This document shows positions 1-6,925 of a stretch of 10,730 nt of DNA, one piece after another. Numbering within the stretch: the stretch's first letter is position 1; each line of letters starts with the position of its first letter. The translations under genes were made by a program, and so were the position numbers. The stretch covers positions 1 through 10,730 of the forward strand of contig DJMI01000142.1 of assembly GCA_002435335.1 (NCBI GenBank). Reading direction: 5' to 3'. Under the pieces are notes generated by a model. The model made no database searches. It was given only the letters and a program-made list of their open reading frames with translations, and was not told where the DNA came from. The stretch comes from Nitrosomonas sp. UBA6494. Lineage in GTDB: Bacteria; Pseudomonadota; Gammaproteobacteria; Burkholderiales; Nitrosomonadaceae.

Positions 1-40
1 GCTTATATAATTCCTACAAACGAATGGGTAGGAAGGATGA

Positions 41-68
41 GGTTAGCGTTGCGGTCGCAGCGCTAACC
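41..68 (-). terminator. Hairpin downstream of the lipoprotein gene, possible terminator
   Basis: GGTTAGCG (41-48) pairs perfectly with CGCTAACC (61-68), giving an 8-bp GC-containing stem around a 12-base loop that can itself fold weakly (TGCG/CGCA). It lies 27 bases beyond the stop codon of the minus-strand lipoprotein gene, where a terminator is expected. The sequence after the stem on the minus strand is pyrimidine-rich (TCATCCTTCC) but has no clean T-run, so intrinsic termination may be weak. Confidence 0.45.
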
Positions 69-95
69 CACAGCAACAAAAGCGATCGAATTTCA

Positions 96-443
96 TTAGC
101 GATGTCCTCTATGACCTCTGCCGTGGTGACCGCCGCCGAAGTGCTTGTGCCCACCGGAATGCCGATGTCCGCCGATGTGGTGTTTGTGGCCACCATGGCG
201 ATGATGCCCGCCGATGAAGTGCTTATTTCCTCCATAATGCGTGTGACCGCCGGCGTAATATCCCGGAGTGCTTACATAACCACCAGGCATGCTTAAATAT
301 ACGGATGGTCGATAACCATAGTTGTAGCCGTAGCCGCCGCCACGATAATATCCCGTGCTGCCGTAATAGGGCGTAGCCACGCAGCCGGTGAGAAAAAGTG
401 TGCCAATGAGAGCGGCAATGAGCAATGTCCTTTTTGTGTTCAT
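96..443 (-). CDS. Small lipoprotein with His/Gly-rich repeat tail
   Basis: The product is 115 residues. Residues 1-20 are a lipoprotein signal peptide: Lys/Arg near the start, a hydrophobic stretch, and a lipobox ending LTGC with Cys21 as the lipidation site. The residue after Cys is Val, so the sequence gives no Asp+2 inner-membrane retention signal and an outer-membrane anchor is likely. Residues 25-63 are Tyr/Gly-rich. Residues 65-103 form three 13-residue repeats of the type GGHxHx-GGxKHxI, followed by a GGHH/GHR tail. Seventeen His lie between residues 67 and 114, suggesting binding of divalent metal (Ni, Zn, Cu) at the periplasmic face; this is inferred from composition only. The ATG at 441-443 has an AGGAGA Shine-Dalgarno 7 bases upstream. 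The gene is divergent from dhaKL. I do not recognise a named family; it could instead be a structural, low-complexity envelope protein. Gene reality is well supported by the ribosome-binding site plus lipobox. Confidence 0.85.
   Translation of the reverse strand: MNTKRTLLIAALIGTLFLTGCVATPYYGSTGYYRGGGYGYNYGYRPSVYLSMPGGYVSTPGYYAGGHTHYGGNKHFIGGHHRHGGHKHHIGGHRHSGGHKHFGGGHHGRGHRGHR
135..251 (-). repeat. Three 39-base in-frame tandem repeats in the lipoprotein gene
   Basis: Units are at 213-251, 174-212 and 135-173, each coding for 13 residues built from a 6-residue (GGHxHx) and a 7-residue (GGxKHxI/G) half. All units begin GGC on the coding strand, but third positions have diverged (for example GGC GGT, GGC GGG, GGC GGA). 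The repeat is therefore old and kept at the protein level rather than freshly duplicated DNA. Confidence 0.75.
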
Positions 444-470
444 GATTTATCTCCTAAGATAACGAATTCT

Positions 471-529
471 GATTCATGAATCGGGAAATTTTCATTTCCC
501 GATCGACCGATGCCAAATCGATCTGGCAT
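471..529. promoter_or_regulatory. Divergent intergenic region with a palindrome and two hairpins
   Basis: This lies between the divergent lipoprotein and dhaKL genes. Positions 471-482 are a perfect 12-bp palindrome (GATTCATGAATC). Overlapping it, ATCGGGAAA (480-488) and TTTCCCGAT (495-503) form a 9-bp stem with a 6-base loop. ATGCCA (510-515) and TGGCAT (524-529) form a 6-bp stem with an 8-base loop, followed by TTTT on the plus strand. These are candidate operator or leader structures for one or both genes. I see no convincing sigma-70 promoter in either direction; TTGAAC at 552-557 is a possible -35 but lacks a good -10. Confidence 0.4.
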
Positions 530-639
530 TTTGGTTTCAATTGTGCGATCTTTGAACTGAATAGCGACTGAATGCTGATCGGTTTGTGATAAAAGCATCT
601 GGTCAGATCGACATATCGATTCTTGGGGTTTTTCAGACG

Positions 640-2388
640 ATGACTTATTTATTTAATGATCCGGCGCAGTTTGCCAGCGAATGGATTGCAGGGTATGCGG
701 CGGCGCATCGTGACAAAATCTATCCGGTCGATGGCGGCATAATCCGTGTACACCGGGCGAAACCGGGTCAAGTGGTGTTGGTTATCGGAGGTGGCAGCGG
801 TCATTTTCCGGCTTTCGGCGGTTTTGTCGGTCAAGGATTGGCGCACGGAGCTGCATTGGGCAATGTGTTTGCAGCACCGTCGGCACAGCAGATTTGCAAT
901 GTGGCGCAAGCAGTAGACGCTGGTGGCGGTATTTTGTTTTGCTACGGCAATTATGCCGGCGATGTGCTCAATTTTAATCAAGCGCAGCAGCGGCTGCGGG
1001 CGATGGGGATCGATGTGCGGTCAGTGGTAGTGACCGATGATATCGCTTCCGCATCCATTGCAGAGAAACACAAGCGCCGCGGCATTGCCGGAACTTTACC
1101 GGTTTTCAAGGCTGCAGCCGTTGCTGCAGATGCCGGTAAGTCGCTGGATGAAGTGGTTGGTATTGCCACACTGGCTAACGAGCGTGTGCGTACCATCGGG
1201 GTTGCTTTTTCCGGCTGCACGTTGCCTGGCGGCGATAAGCCCTTGTTCGAGGTTGCTGCTGAAACGATGGAAGTCGGTATGGGTATACATGGTGAACCCG
1301 GTCTCGAGCGCATGGCTGCTACCACAGCCGACGGTGTGGCGGAAATTTTGCTCGAGAAACTGCTGGCAGAGACGCCTGCAATGATCGAAAACCTTGTTGG
1401 TACACGTGTCGGTGTGATCTTGAACGGCCTCGGTGCAGTGAAATACGAGGAATTGTTTGTCGTGTATCGAAAGATAGATCAGCTCTTGTCGGCACGCGGT
1501 TTGACCATTGTGGCGCCCGTGGTGGATGAGTTGATCACCAGTTTTGACATGGCGGGTATTTCGCTGACACTTTTCTGGTTGGACGATACGTTGGAACAAA
1601 CCTGGATTGCGGCGGCGGATACACCAGCTTTTCAACGCGGCAGGGTCGAGCAAATCAAAGAAAACAAAGTCGATCGGGTTCAGACCAAAGATAAGAATCG
1701 ATTAACGGTGGGTTCCGCCGAATCGCAAGCGGCAGCTGCTGTGGTGTTGGCTGCCTTGGAGGCGGCACGTGCGGTGATCGATGCGCAGCAAGAGGAACTT
1801 GGGCGTTTGGATGCTGTTGCTGGCGATGGTGACCACGGCATCGGCATGCAGCGTGGACTAACTGCAGCAGTTGAGGCGGCACAGGAAGCGCTCGCTGCCA
1901 AAGCAGGTGCGGGGACGGTGCTGGTTGTTGCGGGCGAGGCCTGGTCCGATCGGGGAGGGGGCACATCGGGTGCTTTGTGGGGAATCATGCTGCGCAGCCT
2001 CGGCAATTCCCTGGGCGACCAAGTAAGGCCGGATATAGCAATGCTAGCTACCGGTATTGCGTCCGCTCTTCACGATGTTGCTGCTGCGGGTCAAGCGCAA
2101 TTAGGCGATAAGACGATGATCGATGTATTGCATCCATTTTCAGCAGCGTTAGCAACGAGCGTGCATTCCAGCCTTTCGATTTCCACTGTCTGGAGCGCTG
2201 CCGCCGATATTGCCGATCAAGCTGCCGAAGCCACTAAGAATCTCTTACCCAAGATCGGACGTGCACGTCCCCATGCACAAAAAAGTCTTGGTACACCCGA
2301 CGCGGGCGCTGTTTCCATGGCGCTGATTATCCGCGCAGTGGATCAGACATTGCGCACACTTTGCACGAAAACTACAACTGTGAAATGA
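640..2388 (+). CDS. dhaKL: Single-chain dihydroxyacetone kinase (DhaK-DhaL fusion)
   Basis: The product (582 residues) phosphorylates dihydroxyacetone, and possibly glyceraldehyde or similar short ketoses, using ATP in the cytoplasm, feeding dihydroxyacetone phosphate into triose metabolism. The K domain (about 1-335) has the GGGSGHFPAF substrate loop with His55 and the GIHGEPG motif with His217. These match the two active-site His of DhaK proteins, one of which binds the substrate carbonyl covalently. After a charged linker (about 345-365) comes the L domain, with the nucleotide/Mg motif Asp391, Asp396, Asp398 (GDGDHG) and a Gly-rich GGGTSGALWG loop. K-L fusion is typical of the ATP-dependent enzymes rather than the PTS-dependent DhaK/DhaL/DhaM type. 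I chose ATG at 640 because family members begin just before an NDP motif, as here (FNDPAQF). A GTG at 586 would add 18 residues with no family match. No glycerol dehydrogenase, DhaM or regulator adjoins it. It ends convergently, 31 bases from yajD. Confidence 0.93.
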   Translation: MTYLFNDPAQFASEWIAGYAAAHRDKIYPVDGGIIRVHRAKPGQVVLVIGGGSGHFPAFGGFVGQGLAHGAALGNVFAAPSAQQICNVAQAVDAGGGILFCYGNYAGDVLNFNQAQQRLRAMGIDVRSVVVTDDIASASIAEKHKRRGIAGTLPVFKAAAVAADAGKSLDEVVGIATLANERVRTIGVAFSGCTLPGGDKPLFEVAAETMEVGMGIHGEPGLERMAATTADGVAEILLEKLLAETPAMIENLVGTRVGVILNGLGAVKYEELFVVYRKIDQLLSARGLTIVAPVVDELITSFDMAGISLTLFWLDDTLEQTWIAAADTPAFQRGRVEQIKENKVDRVQTKDKNRLTVGSAESQAAAAVVLAALEAARAVIDAQQEELGRLDAVAGDGDHGIGMQRGLTAAVEAAQEALAAKAGAGTVLVVAGEAWSDRGGGTSGALWGIMLRSLGNSLGDQVRPDIAMLATGIASALHDVAAAGQAQLGDKTMIDVLHPFSAALATSVHSSLSISTVWSAAADIADQAAEATKNLLPKIGRARPHAQKSLGTPDAGAVSMALIIRAVDQTLRTLCTKTTTVK

Positions 2389-2432
2389 ACAAGTGGCATT
2401 TTGTTGATTTGATCAGAAATCAGTACTTGTTC
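2387..2432. terminator. Compound inverted repeat at the dhaKL/yajD convergent junction
   Basis: GAACAAGT (2387-2394) pairs with ACTTGTTC (2425-2432), and inside it TGATTT (2405-2410) pairs with AAATCA (2417-2422). The structure spans both stop codons of two convergent genes, where a shared bidirectional terminator is expected. The outer loop is asymmetric and there is no strong T-run, only TTTAGTCTGTCTTT on the plus side, so the assignment is tentative. Confidence 0.35.
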
Positions 2433-2779
2433 TTTAGTCTGTCTTTGAGATCTGCAAACGGATTGAACGTGGCTGCTGCCGCAGTTGTTTCACTACTCGC
2501 ACGTCCCATGGCATCTTTCAGTTTGGAATGCTCGTGCTCATGACAGTACGTGCACAGCAATTCCCAATTGCTGCCATCAGGCGGATTATCGTCGTGGTTG
2601 CTGTTGATATGATGCACTTCCAATAACTGCAGATTTTTGTGATCAAATGTTCGTGCACAACGACCGCAAACCCAGGGAAATAGCTTGAGTGCCTGTTCAC
2701 GGTACCCTTGGGCGCGTTTCTCTGCATTGCGACGTGCTTCCAGAACAAGTTTATCCAATTTACTGGTATCTTTTGCCAT
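2420..2779 (-). CDS. yajD: YajD-family HNH nuclease-type protein
   Basis: The product is 119 residues and matches the E. coli YajD pattern, as I recall it, along most of its length. It has a GYREQALKLFPWVCGRC opening (Cys38, Cys41), the HH pair (His56-His57), the GSNWELLCTYCHEHEH block (Asn71, Cys76, Cys79, His80) and a C-terminal NPFADL tag (106-111). Four Cys would hold a structural zinc, and His57/Asn71/His80 would form the HNH metal site for DNA or RNA cleavage. The biological role of YajD is not established. ATG at 2777-2779 is preferred, with AAGGG 9-10 bases upstream; an in-frame TTG at 2803 would add 8 residues. It is on the same strand as the HAD gene but separated by 119 bases with no clear promoter. 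No cognate immunity or toxin module is visible beside it, so a housekeeping role is more likely than an effector role. Confidence 0.88.
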   Translation of the reverse strand: MAKDTSKLDKLVLEARRNAEKRAQGYREQALKLFPWVCGRCARTFDHKNLQLLEVHHINSNHDDNPPDGSNWELLCTYCHEHEHSKLKDAMGRASSETTAAAATFNPFADLKDRLKNKY

Positions 2780-2898
2780 CGTTCCGTATCCCTTCTTATC
2801 CAAAGAGCATCATACAACTACAACGGAAGCGCCGCTTGACATCATGCCATCCGCTATTTGCCAAATGTTTCCATGAATCAATAAATTGCCAATCCACC

Positions 2899-3564
2899 TT
2901 ATCCACGCAAGCTAATAATCGGCCAGTTATTTCTTTCGGCGTGACTTTTTAGTGTTGGATCGGGGTCGACTGCTACCGGGTGTGTGACTTTGCACAGCAG
3001 AGGCAGATCGTTCAGAGAATCGCTGTAAAACCAACTGCGCAGAAACGATAGCCAGGTTAAGTTATGCGCATCCAGCCATTTTTCCAGGCGTTCGATTTTA
3101 CCTTCGCGGAACGAAGGCGTGCCGGTTACGCGGCCGGTAAATTCGCCGTCTTTTTCCTCTGGTTCGGTTGCGATCAAATGCTCGATGCCGAGCGCATGGG
3201 CGATCGGTGCGGTGACGAAACTGTTGGTCGCGGTGATGATGATGCATAAGTCACCGTTCACCTTATGCTGATCCAGCAATGCTTTGGTACCCGGCGCAAT
3301 CAGCGGCGCAATCTTTTTAGTCATGAATTCCTTGCGCCAGGCTTCCAGTTGCGTGCGGGGATGACGCGCCAGCGGTTTCAATTGAAAATCGAGAAATTCG
3401 TGAATGTCGAGTGTTCCCGCTTTGTATTGTTCGTAAAACTCGATGTTTTTCGCTTCGTGCAGTTCGCTATCCAATGCCTTCTTTTCAATTAAAAATTGCG
3501 CCCACTGAAAATCGCTGTCGCCTGCGATCAGCGTGTTGTCCAGATCAAATAATGCTAAGTTCAT
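2899..3564 (-). CDS. HAD-superfamily subfamily IB phosphatase (SerB/CicA-like)
   Basis: The product is a cytoplasmic phosphomonoesterase of 221 residues. All four HAD motifs are visible: motif I DLDNT with nucleophile Asp7 and acid/base Asp9; motif II IIITATN around Thr111/Thr113; the motif III Lys in FREGK (Lys156); and motif IV SDSLND with Asp182 and Asp186. A helical cap sits between motifs I and II (about 17-85), as in the phosphoserine-phosphatase-like IB group. The physiological substrate cannot be read from sequence; phosphoserine is only one option. ATG at 3562-3564 overlaps the hda stop codon as ATGA, with AGGTG just upstream, so translation is coupled to hda. A longer frame extends upstream inside hda, but motif I sits directly after this ATG, so the longer start is unlikely. 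An hda-HAD pairing is familiar from betaproteobacteria. Confidence 0.9.
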   Translation of the reverse strand: MNLALFDLDNTLIAGDSDFQWAQFLIEKKALDSELHEAKNIEFYEQYKAGTLDIHEFLDFQLKPLARHPRTQLEAWRKEFMTKKIAPLIAPGTKALLDQHKVNGDLCIIITATNSFVTAPIAHALGIEHLIATEPEEKDGEFTGRVTGTPSFREGKIERLEKWLDAHNLTWLSFLRSWFYSDSLNDLPLLCKVTHPVAVDPDPTLKSHAERNNWPIISLRG

Positions 3565-4238
3565 GAAGTCACCTGTAATAATTCTCGTAACAATGGAATC
3601 GTTATTTGTCGTCGATGCATCAGTGCATAACGATTCAAAGCATCCAGCACGGCTATCAGCGATGGCATATCGCGCTGCACGTGCTTCAGCAAGTAAAGAC
3701 AAATTTCCTGCGATAACTCAAAACCGTACATGGCGGCATGCGCTTGCATCGCCTGCATTTTTTCCGCTTCGGTCAGTTCATGCACTTGATAGACCAAACC
3801 CCATCCCAATCGCGTCACCAAATCCTGACGTAGCGCCAGATGCATCGGTGCAGTCGTACCGCTGACCAACAGCACCGACCGGCTTTCATCGCGCAAGCGG
3901 TTATACCAATGAAATAAATCGATTTGGTGAGATGCGCTTAAATTGCCGACATCGTCAATCGCGATACAGTCGAATTTGCTGTCCAATGCCGCTTCGTGCA
4001 GATTTACGGCGCAGCAATATACCGCTTTTGCGGCTTGCTGAACATAGCCGGAGACAACGGCTTGCAATAAATGCGTTTTGCCGCAACCGGCATGACCCCA
4101 CAAATAAACGAATCGCTCTTTGCTTTGCCCTGACAGTAAATCTCGCAATAAATGCAACAACTCTTGATTGCGGCCGGGAATGAAATTTGCCAAGCTCGGC
4201 GATGGCAGCGGGTGTATGTCCAGCAGCAATTGTTGCAT
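3561..4238 (-). CDS. hda: Hda, DnaA regulatory inactivator (AAA+)
   Basis: The product (225 residues) resembles the AAA+ domain of DnaA without its DNA-binding domain. Hda, loaded on the DNA sliding clamp, stimulates ATP hydrolysis by DnaA and so prevents re-initiation of replication. The N-terminus carries a clamp-binding motif (QLLLDI, residues 3-8). Walker A is GHAGCGKT (48-55) and Walker B is CIAIDD (91-96). The VTRLGWG segment holds Arg143 at the expected arginine-finger position, and RDMPSL (Arg189) matches the sensor II region. ATG at 4236-4238 places the clamp motif at the extreme N-terminus as in the family. It lies 24 bases after the PerM-type gene and overlaps the HAD gene by 4 bases, so it is in mid-operon. 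Full-length DnaA is excluded by size and by the missing C-terminal helix-turn-helix. Confidence 0.93.
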   Translation of the reverse strand: MQQLLLDIHPLPSPSLANFIPGRNQELLHLLRDLLSGQSKERFVYLWGHAGCGKTHLLQAVVSGYVQQAAKAVYCCAVNLHEAALDSKFDCIAIDDVGNLSASHQIDLFHWYNRLRDESRSVLLVSGTTAPMHLALRQDLVTRLGWGLVYQVHELTEAEKMQAMQAHAAMYGFELSQEICLYLLKHVQRDMPSLIAVLDALNRYALMHRRQITIPLLRELLQVTS

Positions 4239-4262
4239 TACGATTCAGCGAATAGGCGCTGA

Positions 4263-5327
4263 CTATGAATTATAGAGATTGCTGCCAAGATAACGCTGAT
4301 GTATATGTCGCAGCCAAACCAACAATACCGCACTGACTGGCAAAGCCAGCAAAATACCGAAGAATCCGAATAATTGACCGAATGCCATCAAAGCAAAAAT
4401 AACCACTACCGGGTGCAAACCGATGCGGTCGCCGACCAGCCAAGGCGTAATCAACATCCCTTCCAGCATTTGACCAATACCGAATACGATCCATATCGGA
4501 ATCACGGCGCCCCAATCTTGAAATTGCATTAATGCCGCCACCGTTGCCAATGTCAGGCCGACGATCATGCCGAGGTATGGCACAAACACTAGAATACCGG
4601 CCACCAAACCGATCGGCAGTGCGAATTCCAATCCCACTAACCATAATCCAGTGGCATAGCATATACTCATCAGCACGATGACGGACAATTGCCCGCGCAA
4701 GAATTCCGCCAAAATGCGATCGGTTTCGTGCGCCAATTGCGCAACTTGCTGGTGCCAGTAGCGCGGAATCATTTCGTCAATCAACTTTAACAAGATTTCC
4801 CAATCGCGCAGCAAATAGAACAATACCACCGGAACCAGCAGTAAATTGACGAAAAATTCCACGACCGCCATTCCGCCGCTGGTAATCGACGGTAAAACTT
4901 TCGCCGCAACGCCGCCAGCGCTTTGCCAATGCTCGGATATAGCTTGCTTCAACAAATTCATATCCGGTTCCAGGCTGATATTCAGTCTCTGCTCCAGCCA
5001 TGGAATCACTTGATTCTTAAGAATATCCAGATAAACCGGCATTTTATCCATTACGCGCCGAATTTCTTCCTCGAACAACGGCACCATGATCAACACCAAT
5101 GCAGAGAAGGCGCCCAGCAGCAACAGCATTATCAGTACCGTCCCGAGGGTGCGTGAGATATTTCTATCAGCCAGGCGTCTGACCAACGGATTGCAGATAT
5201 AGGCAATCACGGCTGCCAGCAAAAAAGGCGTCAGAATCGGACTGAGTAGATATATTAATACGCCGGATACGCAAGCGAGCACTAGCCACCATAGATAATG
5301 AGAGTCTTCCGACGATTCGGTATTCAT
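4263..5327 (-). CDS. perM: AI-2E/PerM family inner-membrane transporter
   Basis: The product (354 residues) is a polytopic inner-membrane protein. Hydrophobic segments lie at about 11-45 (two helices), 60-84, 152-173, 213-232, 235-268, 273-298 and 305-340, with a soluble loop at about 86-150. This is the AI-2E transporter family layout, and VFVPYLGMIVG (247-257) and the GQLFGFFGILLALPVSA stretch (317-333) are family-like conserved blocks. Family members have been linked to autoinducer-2 export or Na+/H+ antiport. Nothing here indicates quorum sensing, and PerM-type copies beside hda have no settled substrate. ATG at 5325-5327 has AGAGGA 5 bases upstream, overlapping the hpnO TAG stop (gap 8 bases). 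A longer in-frame extension into hpnO (to 5435) is rejected because the residues look out-of-frame and hydrophilic. Confidence 0.9.
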   Translation of the reverse strand: MNTESSEDSHYLWWLVLACVSGVLIYLLSPILTPFLLAAVIAYICNPLVRRLADRNISRTLGTVLIMLLLLGAFSALVLIMVPLFEEEIRRVMDKMPVYLDILKNQVIPWLEQRLNISLEPDMNLLKQAISEHWQSAGGVAAKVLPSITSGGMAVVEFFVNLLLVPVVLFYLLRDWEILLKLIDEMIPRYWHQQVAQLAHETDRILAEFLRGQLSVIVLMSICYATGLWLVGLEFALPIGLVAGILVFVPYLGMIVGLTLATVAALMQFQDWGAVIPIWIVFGIGQMLEGMLITPWLVGDRIGLHPVVVIFALMAFGQLFGFFGILLALPVSAVLLVWLRHIHQRYLGSNLYNS

Positions 5328-5335
5328 CGATTCCT

Positions 5336-6724
5336 CTAACCGGCTTTTGCTTTCAATGCGTGACTGGCCAAATTCTTTCCCAACTCCCAGATCGAACCGG
5401 GAATTTGATGCGTATCGGCAATGGTTCTGGTGCATGCTTCGATGATGCGATCCAAATCTTTTTGGGTCAGGATCAAAGGTGGCAGCAATTTAACTACATT
5501 CATGCCGTGCCCCGCCACCTGCGTTAGAATCCGATGCTCCTTGAACAGCGGGATGGTAATCATTTGACAGAACAATCCTTTGTTGGCCGCTTCGAGCATC
5601 ATCCAGGCGGCTTTTAGCGACAAGCTGTTTGGAGACTTGAATTCGATCGCAATCATCGCACCTTTGCCGCGCGCTTCTTTGAAAAATTCATAGTGATTTT
5701 TTAATGTATTCAGTCTTGTAATCAAATCCGCACCGATTTTGGCGCTGTTTTCTACCAGTTTTTCTGACTTGATCACTTCCAGGCTTGCTAAACCGGCTGC
5801 CATTGCCATGTTGTTTTTTGAGAATGTGGAGCCGTGCACCACAGCACGATCCATGCGATTGAATACGCTGTCCATGATTTGCTGCGTCATCGCCACAGCG
5901 CCTACCGGAACAAAGCCGCCGGATAATGCCTTCGCCATGCAAATCATGTCGGGTTTCACTCCCCAATGCTCGATCGCCCAAAATTTTCCGGTACGCCCGA
6001 GTCCGGTTTGAATTTCATCGGCCACAAACAAGGTGCCGTATTTTTTGCATAATCGCTCAACTTCCGGCAAATAGTTGTCATCCGGAATATTGACGCCTTT
6101 GCCTTGAATCGGCTCAACCACAAATGCTGCGACGTTTCGTCCGCTGAGTGCTTGTTCCAGAGCCGTCAAATCGTTAAATGGAACGGAACCGCAATCCTGT
6201 AATAACGGCCCGAAACCATCCTTGAAAATCTGCTCGCCGTTCAATGACAGTGCGCCCATCGTCAAGCCATGATAAGCGTGATCGCAGCAAATGATGCGAT
6301 TGCGTTTGGTGGCATAACGCGCAAATTTGATTGCCGCTTCCACCGCTTCGGTACCGGAATTGCAAAAAAACACGCGCTCCAGATTGTCCGGTACAGTCGC
6401 TAAAATCTCTTTCGCCAGCACGCCGCTCAGAATCGATACATCCATTTGTACCAAATCGGGCATTTCAAGCGACAGTACTTCTTTTAACGCATGGACAATA
6501 GTCGGATGATTGCGACCGAATGCATAAACGCCGAATCCGCTCAGTAAATCGAGATATTCGTTTCCATCTTCGTCGTATAAATATTGTCCGATCGCGCGTT
6601 GGTAATTTCTGTCATAGCCGATTGTTTTCAGTACTCTGACCATCTGGGCATTCAGATATCGTTCGTGCAGTTCAAACTTATCCGTGCGATGCTGAGATAG
6701 TAGATTACTTATGCTCAATGACAT
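5336..6724 (-). CDS. hpnO: Class III PLP aminotransferase, hopanoid-type HpnO
   Basis: The product is 462 residues. Fold-type I, class III motifs are complete: NSGTEA (122-127) for the PLP phosphate, DHAYHG (148-153) with Tyr151 as the ring-stacking residue, VADEIQTG (234-241) with Asp236 for the pyridine nitrogen, and AKALSGG (264-270) with Lys265 as the Schiff-base lysine. The LLSGFGVYAFGRNHP, DLVQMDVS, VVHGSTFSKN and ITIPLFKEHRILTQ stretches fit the HpnO group as I remember it. HpnO installs the terminal amine on the C35 hopanoid side chain (aminobacteriohopanetriol). An acetylornithine- or putrescine-type substrate is the main alternative, since no other hopanoid gene is nearby. ATG at 6722-6724 has AGAGG 7 bases upstream. 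It is first in the operon hpnO-perM-hda-HAD. A weak promoter may lie upstream (TACAAT on the minus strand, 6766-6771, poor -35). Confidence 0.85.
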   Translation of the reverse strand: MSLSISNLLSQHRTDKFELHERYLNAQMVRVLKTIGYDRNYQRAIGQYLYDEDGNEYLDLLSGFGVYAFGRNHPTIVHALKEVLSLEMPDLVQMDVSILSGVLAKEILATVPDNLERVFFCNSGTEAVEAAIKFARYATKRNRIICCDHAYHGLTMGALSLNGEQIFKDGFGPLLQDCGSVPFNDLTALEQALSGRNVAAFVVEPIQGKGVNIPDDNYLPEVERLCKKYGTLFVADEIQTGLGRTGKFWAIEHWGVKPDMICMAKALSGGFVPVGAVAMTQQIMDSVFNRMDRAVVHGSTFSKNNMAMAAGLASLEVIKSEKLVENSAKIGADLITRLNTLKNHYEFFKEARGKGAMIAIEFKSPNSLSLKAAWMMLEAANKGLFCQMITIPLFKEHRILTQVAGHGMNVVKLLPPLILTQKDLDRIIEACTRTIADTHQIPGSIWELGKNLASHALKAKAG

Positions 6725-6840
6725 GAAACGACCTCTGTATTTGAAAAAAATCCGATAAAGCTGTCATTGTAACTCACAGACTTTCATCGAAAAAATAGGA
6801 ATTCACAATAAATGGCTGGGCGAGGCGATTGCGGACGGTG

Positions 6841-6883
6841 AAATAAAAATGAGTCTGACAATGCGTCAAACTCATTTTTATTT
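6841..6883 (-). terminator. Strong hairpin terminator after the small membrane protein gene
   Basis: A 14-bp perfect stem (6841-6854 with 6870-6883) continues after one mismatch into TGAC/GTCA with a 5-base loop (6860-6864). The arms contain A- and T-tracts (ATAAAAATGAGT / ACTCATTTTTAT), so each strand ends in a T-rich arm and it could act in both directions. It sits 42 bases beyond the stop of the gene at 6926-7174 and upstream of the hpnO start, insulating hpnO from it. Confidence 0.85.
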
Positions 6884-6925
6884 TAATAATACCGATACAC
6901 TGAATCGTTTGCGCTCTATTACAGT

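Noticed and set aside
15..25. TACAAACGAAT occurs at 15-25 and again at 10580-10590, near the two window ends
   Set aside because: An 11-base match is expected by chance several times in a window of this size; the flanks do not match, so it is not a terminal repeat or attachment site.
1096..1653. 185-codon open frame on the minus strand inside dhaKL
   Set aside because: It is fully antisense to a well-supported kinase with intact motifs; its residues show no domain and it has no ribosome-binding site context. It is a shadow of high-GC coding sequence.
2257..2307. L-domain end reads GRARPHAQKSLGTPD instead of the GRASYLGERS-type motif, suggesting a defective kinase
   Set aside because: I believe similar GRARP...S.GTPD sequences occur in other betaproteobacterial fused kinases, so this looks like a subfamily variant; the catalytic His and Asp residues are intact.
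2518..2817. 99-codon minus-strand frame overlapping yajD
   Set aside because: It overlaps yajD, whose family motifs are unambiguous, and has no recognisable features of its own.
2856..2866. ATTTGCCAAAT palindrome between yajD and the HAD gene
   Set aside because: Short AT-rich palindrome with no promoter or repeat context; it could easily arise by chance.
3565..3702. Extension of the HAD phosphatase frame upstream by 46 codons into hda
   Set aside because: HAD motif I begins directly after the ATG at 3564 and the added residues are out-of-frame hda sequence; the ATGA overlap is the natural start.
3533..3865. 110-codon plus-strand frame opposite hda
   Set aside because: It is antisense to hda in a coding-dense operon, with no motifs or supporting signals.
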